From the NCBI GenBank assembly GCA_023634235.1, contig JAMKCF010000008.1:17419558-17483557 (forward strand): a DNA stretch of 64,000 nucleotides. The letters run 5' to 3'. Every line of letters begins with the position of its first letter. Position 1 is the first letter of the stretch. A program made the translations under genes and the position numbers. This DNA comes from Pisaster brevispinus. Taxonomy: Eukaryota > Echinodermata > Asteroidea > Forcipulatida > Asteriidae. The notes beneath the pieces were generated by a model. That model did no database searches and was not told where the DNA came from. It saw only the letters and a program-made list of their open reading frames with translations. Positions 46,285 to 60,207 of the stretch are shown piece by piece.

Positions 46285-49200
46285 TACTTAAATCTCGTCC
46301 TACGGGATCGTTTTACCCGATCATGTCTTATTTTTAGTGGACTCTCGTAGTATTCCGTGATCCAGATAAAAACCTGTTAGAGTTTGATGAAGAGATAGTA
46401 ACTTTAAACTGAGTTTAGGTTATGATAATGGTAGGGCCTTCGTCCTACAACTTTACGCTTGTAAACCTTTACATGGTGCTATATGTCTTATATTTCAGAC
46501 ATAACTGTGTTTGAACAAAACCCATAATGGTCGCTTTGAGAGGCTCTCAGGTGTGATGAAGCGCTTACATTACCTGCGTATTGTCAAGGATTCGTCAGTG
46601 CTGATTCTAAAGATAACGGTCACAGATGATTGCTAGTTCAAAAGTGGCATAGGTCAAATGGGGTCACACTCATTGTGTAGCGTTTGTTAAGTTTTCGAAG
46701 ACTTTCTGATGTATAGATTGCACACATTCATAAGATAGACTAGCTCATGAGTTATGTCTATTGAAAACAAAACAAACTAAATGTAATGTAATTCGACACT
46801 TTAATTAATAGAAAAGTAATCAACTACAGAACAATTTAAATCAAAGACAAACAAGAACTGATAAAAAATAATAATAAATAAATAAATGAAATGGATAAGG
46901 CTGCTCCTTATCCATTTCAGCCAATATGGGGCAAAATCAGAGGCGAAAAGGCTTGAAATTTCCCCAGACAAAAATAGTTGGGTTGGGTGTATAAATACGC
47001 GCGAGGGTATTCAGAGTTTAGACAAACCCTTGCAGTGTGTCACTTTATAAAGCCTTCGACTACTAATGCCAACAAAAGGCTTGCGATTTACTCACAGCTG
47101 ATGGTTCCATCTACACGCACAGATATTAAGTGAATGACCCGTACACAGTTACGCTGATGAATACCCTCAGAAAGGCCCATTGTGTACTGAACACCCTCAT
47201 ACCATTCGGTCCTTTCTCTATGCTCATACTCTCTTTTTATTTTACACTACACGTGTTATACAGGGATCTGATAGGCTGTTGAAAAAACAACAATGAACTG
47301 TGAGCGCAAAGCGCGAAAGCTTGCGAGGGCGAAAACTTGCGAGCTCGAAGCCTACATACATACATTTATATTTTGTTTTAAAAGCCCCAAATCTGCACTC
47401 TGTGGCATTGTTTTTGGTTTTATCTGTATGGTTTTTATGGTCTTAATTAAGGGGGGGGGGGTAAACAAAAACGGATAGCCAGAAAAAAACCCGGAGAAAT
47501 CACATCCTTGGTTATAGCAAAATACATGAATTGAATGTGAAAGTAAGGTTTGATACGGGGCGATCAGCCCAGACAAATAGGGTTGGAAATATTAAAACCT
47601 CAAAGAAGTCAATCAGCTAGGCTGATATATTGTTACCTTGTGATGTTGATCTCCTCGAAAGCACCAGGGACGTGTGTGAAAATGGCGGAATGCAACATGC
47701 AACAGTTGGAGGTTGTCGGTCGACGCCACCAGTTGTTCCTTCCTTCAACCGGCACGCACAACACAGTCAGACGACCCCTGGGCCGCCAGCTCCGGTGAAC
47801 TCACACAGTGCCGAAACAAACTCACATAATTCAACCAGCAGCTGAACTGCGTGGTCTCTGCATGCAGCGATGACCTTCACTGGAGGTTTCACAAAATTTA
47901 AGTCGTGCTCAAAACATGAACAAGCTCAACTTTCAGTATTTTTATTTGATGTTTTTTTAAAATTATATTGCAGCATGCCGTTCCCCAGACAGCTAATATT
48001 CTCCACCGAGGCTGCCACCTGCTATACTCTGCCGAAACTGAAGTGTGAGGTACAATATATCGCATTCATAATACACTCTGCAAATGCCGACGCTCAATTC
48101 ATGTACGTACATCAGGTGTTGTGAAACGTACCAGGAATCGATTATCGATTTTCAAACGAGCGACTGCTCCCCCACACTCATTGATGGAATAGGCCTACGT
48201 GAGCTCGTACGTACACTAGGCAAAAATACCGCATCTACTTCTTTGTTACTTGTACAAAACAATGATTTATTTAAACTCTAGACTATAGGGAAAAAGCTTC
48301 CTCGGGCCATTCTCCCGTAGTCGCATGACAAGTGCCACGGTACGGTAGTTTTTTTATATTTTTAAGGAAGTGTTTTTAAAGTCTGAATAGACAGTGCAAG
48401 TTAGGTGCCTTTTCGAACTTGCGGGACCAAGTTGGTCCCAACCATAAAAGCCATTTTGAGAAATGGTGGACACAGCACTACGTGACACTATTTAGGTTTG
48501 GGTATCAAAATGGTCTGTATAGACCCAGACCAAACAGTGCACTCCTATAGATAGGTTGCAATATGACGTAACTCGGCCATCTTTACGGGCAATTTGGAAC
48601 CATTGATCTCCATTAATATTAATGGAGATCAATGTTTGGAACACACAGTCATGCATTTCGCGTGAGAACGGCCTGCAGTCTGCGCCCATTTCACAAAACT
48701 CATCGCACGATTGGTTAGTAAACAGCGCAGCTGCGTTAAAAGTTTGAGCGCTTGCAAGCCAAAATGCAACTTGCCCGTAAAGATGGCGTCTATTGGGAAC
48801 TATCTATAGACCTTTCCATTGTTGATAAACAAACAGCGCTGGTTGGCATGGACCGCCGAATGTTAGTAAAACATTCAATAGTGATAACACTAACAGATGT
48901 TTTAACCAAATTCAACATTTTCGGTAAACTTCTAATTAAATAAAATACCTCCCATGATCGGGTTGCTTTGTTTCCAATAAATTCAACACTAATTTTGAAT
49001 ATTTGTGTTACATTGTTACAAACTGTAGTTATCTGTTTTTGTTTTGCATTTATGGGTTCCATAGTTTTCCAACCTGGGTTGTATTACACATTCGTCTGAG
49101 TGATATAATTATGATACATGGGTGTAGGCCTACACTACACCTATTCCAGGAATAGGGAAATCCGTTTTTCTTTACTGTTCATCACAAAAACAGAAAAATC

Positions 49201-50842
49201 TAATATTTCATTCCAAAACTAAAAATGTAAAGAGCATTTAAAAGTCTTTACTTCTCCTGTTTTTAACACAAGTGAAACAAAGTCGGAGAAGTTTCCAAAC
49301 TGAATTTTGTTGCTGAGCTCTAAAATGTCAGGCTAAACCTGCAAGCATGAGACAAACTATAAAGAAACACTTGTCTCTAAAGAAGCGACTTTGGTTTTAG
49401 GATGGAGGATCGAAGAAATGGTTTTGTAGGCCTAAGGCTGAGTACCAAGGACAGTCGACTCGTTTAGTTTGTCGCTGTAACCAATGACGGATGTCCCCCT
49501 CGCTCTCTCGTACATGGCAGTACAGTGTACATGTACATACATACATGTACATGTTTATATTATAAAAAGTGTAACACTTAAAATGGGCGTCACTTAATTG
49601 TAGGCTGGCCGGTAAAGCATATAAATGAAACTCCGATAGACTCTTATCTTTGGGCTTTAATACAGAAGATAATTTATTTAAATCTGTATGGCTATGCAAA
49701 GATGTTCAGTGAGGTTCAGAGGTGAGCAAGCACGGATAGAGAATTCACAGGAAAAGATAGAAGAATACTGGATCGGGCCACAGTGCAAGATTTTGCACTG
49801 GGCTAACCAGGAGGGTCTGTCAATAAGAGCAGAACAGAGAAGAATAAACTAAAGATGGGATATAAGGGCATTTTATACTAAAGTTGTGGGGACAGACTAG
49901 GTGGGCATTAAGGTCATAAATTTGTCAAGTCCCAGAGAGCCAGTCTGGACACTGGTGTGGGTGAGCATTGGATTAATTAGGATGGGGTGCTTGTGAGATT
50001 GGGGGAAGTGCCTATGGTAAAACAAAATAACCAGCTTACAATAGGATAAGCACCAACACATCACACACGTACAGTTAAGTATCCTAAAAGCAAGTTTTCT
50101 GCACAATTCAACAATGCAACACTTTACATGCATATTCATGTTTCAAACCTGTGTGAAGAGCACCCTCATTTTGTTCTGCCGGAACAACGTGCAAAAAAAA
50201 AAAAAGGACTCCAGCAACAGAAGATAAAGCGAGGATCAAATACACTGGCTAAGGATCAAGTCCATGGGCGAAAACAATTCTTTGCCGATGTGACTCACTC
50301 TCCAGCTTCGGAGCCGGAAGCAGCGAAAGCATGTGACGTAATGACTTACCAAAAGAAGATGGCGCTGACTCATAAATTATTCTCAATATACACAAAAAAC
50401 ACGGAAACTCGTCCACCCACGCTAAAAAAAACCCATCTTCTTAGCAATGGCCGACTCCATGCAGACATTAATCTTGTTCGTCGTAACACGACCTTGCCTC
50501 GTTTTGATCAACAGCCGGGTAAAAACGATTATTTTAGAAACGACTCTGCAAAGTGTCCTTTTCATACAGGACTTTGTAAAATGTTCATATAGGACTTTAT
50601 TATATTTTGGAGCCTCGCGGCAAATGTGGCCGAAATTAACACGAAAAGTGACGTGTGTTCCACCAATCAAATGACAAGAATTTTTGTGTGCGGTAAATAA
50701 TAATAATATAACTTAAGATAACCACGAGCAGTGTGCAGTGCACATTACAAACATTGATTGTAACCCAAATAGATAAAGGGACTTCGGTTTGACAAAAGAA
50801 TGAAATAAATGAGCTATTCAGTATAACCATCAACACCGAAAC
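46285..50842. other. Intergenic between HNMT-like loci B and C
   Basis: No confident gene. Holds a degenerate relative of the 15-24 kb array (about 46625-46800: 'ggtcaaatggggtcaca', 'tgtgtagcgtttgttaag'), a 14-bp-stem hairpin (46887-46919), a poly(G) tract near 47452 and a MITE (48545-48809). Open frames at 47550-47845 and 50128-50592 have no recognisable domain. Confidence 0.45.
48545..48809. mobile_element. MITE enclosing a 34-bp perfect palindrome
   Basis: The left arm CTATAGATAG ... GGCCATCTTTACGGGCAA (48545-48592) is inverted at the right, TTGCCCGTAAAGATGGCG ... CTATCTATAG (about 48772-48809). Inside, 48601-48634 is a perfect 34-bp palindrome centred on ATTAAT|ATTAAT. No coding capacity. 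Confidence 0.75.
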
Positions 50843-52228
50843 TCAGTCACACGTCTTAGTAATGATAATTGTATCCCAATCATTACTCAAGAGGATTTTA
50901 CTCCCATCTTTCTTAGTACAATTACTGCTGGCTAAATACTCCATCACCTCCTTATACTGGGAGGCTGTTGCCGTCTTCTTGAATCCCTTCAACAGAACGA
51001 GGAAATCAAGCAAGAGATTCCCGTCTTCGGATGTCTCGTTGAAGCACTCGGTGATATCCACTTCGGAGTTTTGGTGAATTTGGACGCATGGGATGCTACG
51101 GGCTTCGAACGGGCTGCGGATGTCAGCTGAGCTGATGTGCTGGTACCGTAGACTCTGTTTCAACACACCGGGAAGGTGGCTCCAAAGTCTCGAACGGCCA
51201 CTTTGTTCTGTAGGAGTCAAGATTTGAAAGGGACCATAATTATTAATCCACATTAACCGGTACTGTTTACTATGAACATTATTTGTTTTTTTTATTTGTT
51301 ACCCACATTTTCTTAAAATATAAATTATTTTTTGAAGTGCATTTTTAAAATCTCCATGGGGGGGGGGGGTTCAAGGGTACTGAGTGGGTGATTGCTGCCT
51401 GCCCCTTCTGGTTAAGGCAGCATAAAAGCAAGTAAAAACATCATAAAGGAGTATTTTTTGAACTTGTACTGGATTCACGTCCATTGTGGCAGACTTCGTA
51501 GAAGGAATGCGACCAAAACATTTTTGTTTGAAGAATATTTGATGCTGTTAGCTGAAATTCTTGGGTATTACTTACCTGAGACGAGGGTGACAAGCAATTT
51601 GTCACCATGTTCAAGAAGGTCGTACAAATACACCAAAGATCTGTCTACGTCATCAATGTAGTAAAAGGAGTGTATTGCGCTGATGAAATGAAACTTGGTT
51701 CCCTCCCCGTCAGTATCTCTGTATTGTTCCAGGGTTTGCTGCCGCCAGTCAAACTTAACACCTTGTAGTTCGCGTGCCTTGGATTGAGCCAGTGCCTTGT
51801 ACTGGATAATTTGATCTTCAGCAGGTTCAACTACACGGTTATTGATGATTGGATATTTCTTCAGCATCGCAGTCAACATTTGATATTCCACTTTCCCTTT
51901 AAAAGAACAGCATTGATTTGAAGATTAGCATATCATTTAATATTCAGTTGTTAGTTGCTTTGAGACTCAGTTGAGTGTAAAATACAATAATGCAGTGAAC
52001 AATATGAAACTGGCTTGAGTGCATACCCGATCCACTGCCTATTCCTAAGACACGGAGCTCACTGTCTTGGTCCAAGTTTGGAAGATGAGGAACGATCTTG
52101 TCGAGGAGCACAGTGTTGGTCCAAGTTTCTTGTATTTCATGTTTGACTGCATAAGAAAGGAAAGTCTGATAGGATTTCAGGTAGTGGTCCTGATCGTCAA
52201 ACAAACTGAGTAGTTTTGATTCCGCCAT
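50843..52228 (-). CDS. HNMT-like: Histamine N-methyltransferase-like SAM-dependent methyltransferase (locus C, complete)
   Basis: Exons in transcript order: 52228-52027 (202 nt), 51896-51576 (321 nt), 51207-50843 (365 nt), joined frame of 295 codons plus stop. Introns are short (130 and 368 bp), much shorter than in locus B. SAM loop GIGSGSG at the end of exon 1, split by intron 1 in the same phase as B; VVEPAEDQ and AIHSFYYIDDVD in exon 2; HISSADIRSPFEARSIPC and LLSNDWDTIII in exon 3. As in B, the position of human Glu28 is Lys and that of Gln143 is His; the Asn near the C-terminus is kept. The exon 3 start region (QSGRSRLWSHLPG) is diverged from B. Same inferred role as B; substrate unknown. 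Confidence 0.9.
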
Positions 52229-54529
52229 AATCCATAAGTCTCTTGTTCACGACCTCCTATACTATGCAATTACTCACACTAAAACACGATCTGTAAATAC
52301 AAAAATAGCGTAATTGGTATTATTGTCACGGACAGGCCGGGGTAGGGTGGTGCGATCCTGTTGTTGTGGTATTCCGCTAACCTTTGTTAGAAAGTAGGAT
52401 GCCAACTCACAGAGATCAGGAAATTCAAATAAAGCGAATCTAGAAAAAATAAATTGTGGACTATAAAATGATGGTTTGGATTTATTTCCAACTTCACAAG
52501 TATTAGGCTGACAAAAGTATGATTACGACTATGAGGTTCTGAATGTGAACGAAAAATAGTTCGACTTCGAGTTACATAAATTAATATCCAGTCACATTAA
52601 AATCCCATTAATCTCTGATTAAATAATCCATACAACGATCACAGAACTCCCATTAGTCCAGTTAATCTAACCAGGCTTAACTAATTTAATCTAATTTAAC
52701 CAACCCAATCAAATATCCCTGGGCACTACCATAACCAAACAGCCAACCACTCACGAACTGGTAAAAAAAAACCCAGAGCATCAGTATATAACCTATTTAT
52801 AACATGTTAGAAAACACCCAAGACGGTTACTGTGATTTTAAAATAATACAATGTTAAGAACTAAAAAAATCTTCACTCGGCACCCGAGTTTCCCGACGAG
52901 AGGGCACAGACAGCTTCGACGATATACTGATTGGCAGCTACAGATCAGTATTGAGAGTTCTGAAGTGTTCATTTGAGTGCCGTATGATTTTGCTAAAATC
53001 CGGGCACCTCGAGTAGCAGCTGTAGTGTGTATTGTGGCATTGTTTTTTTTAAAGAACTTGTATTGCGATGTTATAATGTCACCCCTTGCGTATGGTTTGA
53101 ATAAAATAAAAACAAATAAGAATAAATTCAGTAATTATAAATTGTAAACAATTTCGCAAACCATATTTTAAAAGCTGACTTTGATTTCCGTTTCACGTTT
53201 GACTATAAGTAACATGCAATAAAGAGCCGGTCGTTGTTATCCTTGACGTAGGCCTACATGCGTGCAATTGGAGCAAGCTGCTACATTTTGTAGTAAAGTA
53301 CGTACAAACAGCGTGAAAATAGGACGCCGTTGTCCCGCGGCGACGCCATGCAACAACCTCAAGAAGGTTTTAAAGCTACAACTCCAAACTTCCTAAGTCC
53401 GAAATAGGTTTTCACAGTTTTCAATTCGTTTACTGCGCTATCTTAACGGATGAATTAAATTGGGGGTGGGGTGGTAATGGAACTATAGTGAGGGACTTCG
53501 TACCCTTTAGTTACTAATTTTCTCTTGTGATGAGTGTGTACTCAATATTGACACAGAGAATGATGACACCCTGAATCACTAACTTAGTCTGCACTTGTTG
53601 ACTGTTTATTCCATATGTATGTCCATATTAAACAAAACCCCTGCAGAGGTTATTCATAAAGTATAATAATTACCACAATTAAATGTTCCTATATTAATGC
53701 CAATGAGTATCTTAATACATGTGCTTATGTACATAGATATGGAGTGATAGCACTCACCCAACACTTTCTGGTCACTACCTGTAATACACAGCAAGGGGCT
53801 GGTACTGGTTTCCTTCCAGATTCTATTGCATTATCTAAATAAAGAAGTATAATACTTAGTTTACAACTTCAAACTGTCATAGCAGCAAATGTGTACATGT
53901 ATATAACTATCCCTATAACACTACATCAAAAAGACAACTCGACCTGCCAAATACACGCGGGATATCTGACCATCGAAGGTTTGCCACATGGCTATTATTA
54001 AATGAAATGCACATGTTTTACCCACTAAAAAAAAGAGAAAACATCCAAATGCTACAACGTATCTTAAACCCTTATTATTACCAAGAAACAATATAAAGTT
54101 ACTTACTCTCTTCCAAACAAATATAACTCTATACTTTCGTGGCTCTGGCCTTAAAACTCGGGTTTCGTTGGGCGAGGCCTTGACAGAGAGAGAGCGAACT
54201 CAATAATACGCCACAAGAGGGCGCCCTTTCCTAAAACCGAAAACCTTGAACTCTACAGTAATAAAGATTTTTAGCTTTGTACTTAATAAAACAAAAACCA
54301 AGTATAGTTGTACGTGAATTACTCATCCATTATAGCAGATTGAGACCGCAGCAGGAAGGTATCCTAGAAAAACGACCCCAAGGTTAACGAGACTAAAAAC
54401 TTTTAGCCTATAAGACTCCCAAATGCTCAGGTATAGACCCAGGTTCTGTGAACAGAGTATGTGGAAACAAAAGGAAACATTGCACGAAATTGTAGAAATA
54501 GAAATCAACGTAAACACCGACCGAAATAC

Positions 54530-55110
54530 CCCCTTAATATCAAATTAATTCCAATTGGATATCAAATTGGAAATAATTGGATTTAGTTGGTGTGAGTTGG
54601 TTTATATTGGAATACTGAATTTCCAATTGGAATAAAATATTAGACCAACTCAGTTCAATTTCTGGAAATCCAATTGAAGTCGGTTGGCTTGATTTTATTG
54701 AATTGGAATTAGTTTGAATGTGTTTCTACCAGTTGGAAATTTCACCTCCTAATATTTTTCCTTTTGGAAATTTACAGGGTCCAATTGGAAAAACAATCTC
54801 CATATTGTTCCAATGTCACCAACTGGATTTAGTTAAGAATTAGTTAATTGCACTGGTGTTAATCCCTCGAGTGGGGGTGATCCCACCATAAGTTTTTGGA
54901 CTGTCAGCCCAATGGGTATAAACTACTTTTTTTGCTCAATGGTACTTTTTTTTTTGGGGGGGGGTGTATTTGAAAAAATCCAATTGGGTCTAGTTGGGGG
55001 AAAAACATTCAAACTGAATCCAACTGAGTCCAATTTTGTCCAACTGGGCCCAATTGGTTTTGTGCCAATACACAACATGGAACAAATTCCAAATTGAGTT
55101 GGAAATTTTG
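54530..55110. repeat. Low-complexity block rich in CAATTGG
   Basis: More than a dozen occurrences of CAATTGG or CCAATTG and many 'agttgg', 'aattgga' and 'caactgag' variants in 580 bp, with no fixed period. Both orientations occur because CCAATTGG is self-complementary. No coding content. Confidence 0.7.
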
Positions 55111-56129
55111 GTAAGGGACAAACCTCAGACTTCAACCGAATAGAATGTGTTTTAAAGTCTCGCGCGTATCCGAACTTGGAATGTCTGCACATGAACTCGT
55201 TAAGGACTACCTGTACCTAAACGACATGAAAATTAACCAAACCTTTAGTGACTTATTGTTAAATGCAAGTCATGCAACAGCAGTTGATTTTGTACATTTT
55301 TATATATTTGCGGCATACAACAGAAGTTGACTTTTTACATGCGCTTTATTTTTTTATGGGCAACGCCATCTTGTTTTGTGATTTCACTGCTTGAGGATAG
55401 TTTTTTTGACGCAACAGTTCTCTGCTCCTATTTTCGACTTTATAACTTTATTTAAAAAGCTTCATTTGGGGTAATCAGGAAAACCCTTATTGACTGTTCA
55501 TTATAACTGTATACACCAGACTCCGCTTCAAGTATTCTGGATGCTTTTAAGCCTCATTTATCTGTGGAAAACAGACTAAACAATTCCTAGCTGCAACTCG
55601 TTTTCTTGCGGTAAATTGGCTCTACCGTTTGTTTGACCATCACCGTGACTGACACTTTGACGAGTTGGATGGTCCTCTTTTTCAGTGTTTTTTGAGGAAG
55701 TAAATTGACAACTTTTGAATCTACTTCAGTACACGATACTTATTCAAACGTACAAAATAATAAGTCACATCGAGATAATAAGATGCGTGTACAAGATCAT
55801 TAGTCATGTTAGTCGAACGTACGACAAGTCTATACTTACTTTCATTTTAACAGCGTTCGGTGCTAAGCACAGATCTTCCAATGTACGTACATGTACATGT
55901 ACATTGTACACAGCCCATCTCGTACGTACATGTACATTAGACTCTTCCCTTGTGCTGCACATGAAACATTTTTAATATTGAGAGCTATGTCACGGAAATG
56001 GCAGTATGTATACCGTAGTATCCTATTGTCACCATATTTTTGCACATACATTGAAAAAGGGTCAAAGGTTGAGTTCAGTCACGTGATACTGAAAAAGATA
56101 TGTATCACACAAACATCCAGATTCGTACA

Positions 56130-56660
56130 CTTCTTGCCCAAGTACCGGGCTTCAAACACTAAAAAGGAGTCTGTGTCAGAGCTGTTACGAAGTAAAGTTT
56201 TCGAAAAGGTCCTTAAATCCTTTAATGGCTATTTTTATACTGATGAAATTTGCCCGCCATTTCCCCCTAAACCTGTTAGATTAGGCCTATTCTTCAACAT
56301 TATGACCTAACGTTCAAGTGGAAATACTATAGGCAGCGAAGGAAGGCATTTCGTCGTGTGTCCGGGAAAATGTTGTACAGGCTCCATGCCCTTCTTCCGC
56401 CCCCAGAAAACAGAAGGTCGTAAGCATTGAAAGACACAAAACAAAAACACAAAAACATATGGCATTTGGGAGTAGTTAAGGTAAACTACTTTTAGGCCTC
56501 TTCGAGTTTTCTCTTTCCCATGCAGAATTAAACCATCCTATATTTATAAACCAATCTTTGCACATTTAACCGGTAACATCTTCGATAAGTGCTTCTTCTC
56601 GGCTAACGGCGATTTAGTATGCGGCGATCTGCGTCTTTTAACTAATGTTAAAGATTAACT
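56130..56660 (+). repeat. Dispersed duplicate of 63345-63940
   Basis: Shares in order 'gtgtcagagct', 'ggtcctt.aatcctt', 'gatgaaatt.gcccg', 'atttcgtcgtgtgtccg', 'tacgcccttctt'-like, 'agaaaacagaaggtcgtaag' and 'gcgatttagtatgc' with 63345-63940. About 70-80% alike by eye, with indels. The partner lies inside intron 2 of HNMT-like locus D. Either a dispersed repeat family or a duplicated intron fragment. Confidence 0.6.
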
Positions 56661-57601
56661 TGAACAAAATAACTAAAACAAATTGGACCCTTTTGTTTAT
56701 TATGTGCTTAGTTATTATTAGGTTGTAAGTTTGAAGTTTTCTGAAATTTTGCTGAAATTTGATCGGAAAAACTAGACTCCCGTTTTTCAATTTTTGAACT
56801 ATGTGTTTTTTATCGCAGTTGGCGGCTTCCTCGTATGTTCGGAACCATGACGTCATACTGCGGACTGGTGAAGATGTTTATCTTTGTCTCCAAGGATTTA
56901 AAGTTGTCAAATGATCCTTGAATGGTTCATAATAACGAAGAGCTAAACTAGAAGAGTTATTTTATAAAAGCTGTGAGTTGTTCATAGATCAAGGGTTGAA
57001 ACCAATTTTTGCTGTGGAAATAATTTCTCGCAAAACAATTTCAAACACTCAAAATCAATTATTTTGTGCGCTCGGAAATAATTAATTTGTGCTTTAAAAA
57101 TATTTTTCTTGAAATCATTTCGAACGCTCAAAACGATTTATTTTGAGTAAACAAAATAATTTCGTGAGCACTCAAAGAACTTAAGTTATTTCTATAGTTA
57201 TGTTTATTTCATCACATGTCCTTTATGGGCTCGCAATAGCCTTTTGGCATTTGACTACTTCATGGTTTCCTATTTGAAGCCTTATGCTGTTCATAAAAAT
57301 GATGATCTACTCAAAAAGAAATACCAACCCTGATCCATAAAACTACTAATCTATTCGAAATAAATAGTTTACTGGTGACACAAATTCAGTCTACTAAAAA
57401 TTTGACCACTGTATTATTAATGTTGGGCGCATTCTTTGAAAATGGCAAGTCTTAGGATTTGCGCAAATAAATTGTGAACTTGGCGCACGCGCAACTTTTG
57501 AACACAAATGAAATTGCGCAGCTGAGACTCCAAATCGATACGAACTACTGTACACTGTTTGCATTTTGCTTGAGCTGCCAGTTGTTTGAACCGTTTGGCT
57601 C

Positions 57602-57689
57602 AGCTCCAAGACCGTTGTCATTATGCCCTTCCAAGTTTTGTCCTGTCCCTTTTCCTAGACAACTCCCCTGGTCACTTGAGCTGATATCA
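57602..57689 (+). repeat. 88-bp direct repeat, left of the piggyBac
   Basis: Begins AGCTCCAAGACCGTTG and ends 'acttgagctgatatca'; nearly identical to 61488-61574, in the same orientation. The two copies sit about 270 bp outside each end of the piggyBac element. On the minus strand it reads as an acidic, serine-rich peptide inside a 104-codon open frame (57545-57859) without a recognised domain. Confidence 0.7.
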
Positions 57690-58478
57690 CTGCTATCAGA
57701 AATACTTGACGAAAAAACTTCTCCTTTATCAACACTGTAGTATTCCCTAAAACCGCTGCTTTCCGACACTTTCCAGCTTATTTTCGTTTCAGAGATGCCT
57801 TTTTGCATGCAACAATACACGTACATTTTGTGTGGGGTAAAAAACAAAACAAAAAACAAGTCCGCAGTATGATGTCACAGTGTTGTTTCGCTTCCTAGAA
57901 GATTAAGGGCTTTTTGTGAAACTCAGCGTTTTTGCCCAGCGTAATACTGATCAAAATTTATATTAACCCTTTCAGTACCGTTGAGCCAGATGTGCTCAAA
58001 AAAGCATTCCACTTCGTGACCAATGAGTCCCTATGGCACCTAACTTTTTCCTCTCTTCTTTACCATGGAGGCTCACTGGCACACGCACGAACAGTAATTT
58101 CTCAAAATGTAAATTGCGCCCTCAATCGCATGCAGGCCCCGCGTGCTTCGCTCGGCCCCAGCGGCCTATCCAGGACCGCTGGGATGGGCTAATCAGCTTG
58201 CACAGATTCTTGTTCAGGAAGTACGTCATGCGTGCAGTGCTTGCAGTGTGAGTGTGATGCATGATGGGACTGAGCATTAACCAATGAGCGTGCTTGATAC
58301 GTTTGCCCATCCCAGTGCCTTTGGTTTTAAGGCAAGGCGCTGGGGACGAGCGAACCCGCGTGCGTGCATCACCCCGGCAACTTTAAAACCTGTCCGCGTC
58401 CCCTCCTTGGCGTGCCCTCCTTGGCGTGCCCTCCTTGGCGTCCCCCCATCCACGCATTCTTTAGTCCTACATTCTGAC

Positions 58479-60207
58479 ATGGCCGATGAAAATGCTAAAA
58501 TTTTGGACGAAATCTTTGCCGATAGCGGTTCCGACATGTCCTCTGACGATGATTCACCACATGATGTGTCGGAAGAAGACAGTGATGATCATGATGAGCC
58601 CATCGCCTCGACATCGACAGCATCCTGTTCATCGAAGAACAAGAAGCCGAATTTCCGGTGTGGGTGGCGTGAAGCCAAGTCTTACACCCGGCGACCGCCT
58701 GTGCAATTTACAGCAAACACTGGGGCTACAGAAGACTTCAGTTCGTTCTCCCCCATACAAATCTTCAAACTGTACTTTTGTGAAGCAGTGTAGCAGATGA
58801 TGGTAGATGAGACCAATCATTATGCTGACCAAACTTTGGGTGCGGGTGCAGAAAATCAGAGTGCTTGGAGACCAACTAATGTACCCGAAATGATGGCATT
58901 CGTGGCCCTACTTCTTTGCATGGGAATCAACAAAAGGCCTCGTTACTCCATGCATTGGTCCAGGTCTGAAATTCTACGAAGTCCCCTGTACTCAGCAACC
59001 ATGGCTCGTAACCGATTTAATGCAATCCTTCGATTTTTCCACCTCGCCAACAACGGAGATGTGGAGGACGACTCTCCCCGTGACAAACTTTCAAAAGTAC
59101 GCCCACTGTTAAACATTGTACTACCATCATTCCTCCGGGTGTACCAGCCTGGAAGAAGCCTTTCGCCGGACGAGACCATGGTAAAGTTCAAAGGACGACT
59201 CAGCTTCAAACAGTACATGCCACGAAAGGCCGCCAAATGGGGATTGAAATGTTTTTCATTGAACGAATCAGACACAGGGTACACATGTGCCTGGGACTTG
59301 TTCACAGGATCGCAGCCCAGGTCCCCACAAGGACAGTCCTCTGTAAGTTATCCTGAGACAAACCATCCATCCGATCTTGGGGCACCAGGCAAGGTAGTCT
59401 TGAACCTTTTGCAGGGACTCGAACATAAAGGACATTGCATCTACATGGACAATTGGTTTACTAGCCCGGCTCTGTTCTCCAAGTGCGCTATACCACCCTA
59501 GGGATACCCGATGTTGCAAACCCCAAGAGGTTCCCCATGAAAAGCGGAGCAGATCCCCAATTTTATCAGAAAGCAGGCCAACTATGCGTTATGTGGCAGG
59601 ACACAAAACGTGTCACTCTCCTGTCAAACTATGGCGATTGCAGTGTCACTAGTAAACAGATTCGCAGCTGGAAAACTTCAACAGGACATCGTGATATCCA
59701 AAAACCGTGCATAGTCGACGATTACAATAAAAACATGGGAGGCACGGATCTGGCAGGACAATTGTGCACGTACTATACTCACAGCCACAGAACACTAAAA
59801 TGGTGGAAACGAGTATTTATCACAATCCTAGACATCTGTTTGCTTAATGCTAATGTCGTATACAATAGCATCCATACAAACGAGTGCTTGTCCACTTTGG
59901 ATTTCCGGGTCAAGGTGATAGAGGGACTTATTTCCACCTTGGAGTACAACCCAGTTCAGCATGCCAGTCAACTGTCAAGTGGTTCAAATGCCCTTTCAAG
60001 TCAGCACTTCCTGGTCCGAATGTTGGCGGGAAGAAACGCGACTGTGTTGTATGCAGTACGACCTCTAATAGAAAACAAACTCGCATGATATGTAAACAAT
60101 GTGTAAAGCCAATGTGTGTTATACCATGCTTTGAGAATTTCCACACCAAGCGATTAATTTGTTTCAATACTTTCGGAACACCCCCCCCCTACAATGTTGG
60201 GGGGTAG
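58479..60207 (+). pseudogene. piggyBac transposase (PGBD-type), interrupted
   Basis: Read across breaks, the product has an acidic serine-rich N-terminus (58479 onward), the DDE_Tnp_1_7 core and a C-terminal cysteine-rich domain. Catalytic aspartates are visible in SPDETMVKFKGR, CIYMDNWFTSPALF and VDDYNKNMGGTD. Breaks: a TAG at 58791-58793 after FKLYFCEAV; a frameshift just before the TAG at 59499-59501, with the frame resuming as TTLGIPDVANPKRFP; and a second frameshift near 60025-60040, before the zinc-binding CVVCSTTSNRKQTRMICKQC segment. A functional protein is not possible from this copy as assembled. Confidence 0.88.

Larger units (their letters stand above)
52229..57962. other. Intergenic, no confident gene
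   Basis: Contains a CCAATTGG-rich low-complexity block (54530-55110), GTACAT repeats near 55885-55935, a segment duplicated at 63345-63940 (about 56130-56660), and an 88-bp segment repeated on the other side of the piggyBac (57602-57689). Nothing else is recognisable between 52.2 and 54.5 kb. Confidence 0.45.

Noticed and set aside
47550..47845. Open frames with a DVCENGG segment that looks briefly EGF-like
   Set aside because: Only two cysteines fit the pattern and the rest is Pro/Ser/His-rich low complexity; no splice-consistent neighbours.
50128..50592. 154-codon plus-strand open frame
   Set aside because: Long for the region but no recognisable domain, biased composition (poly-Lys from an A-run), and no flanking gene structure.
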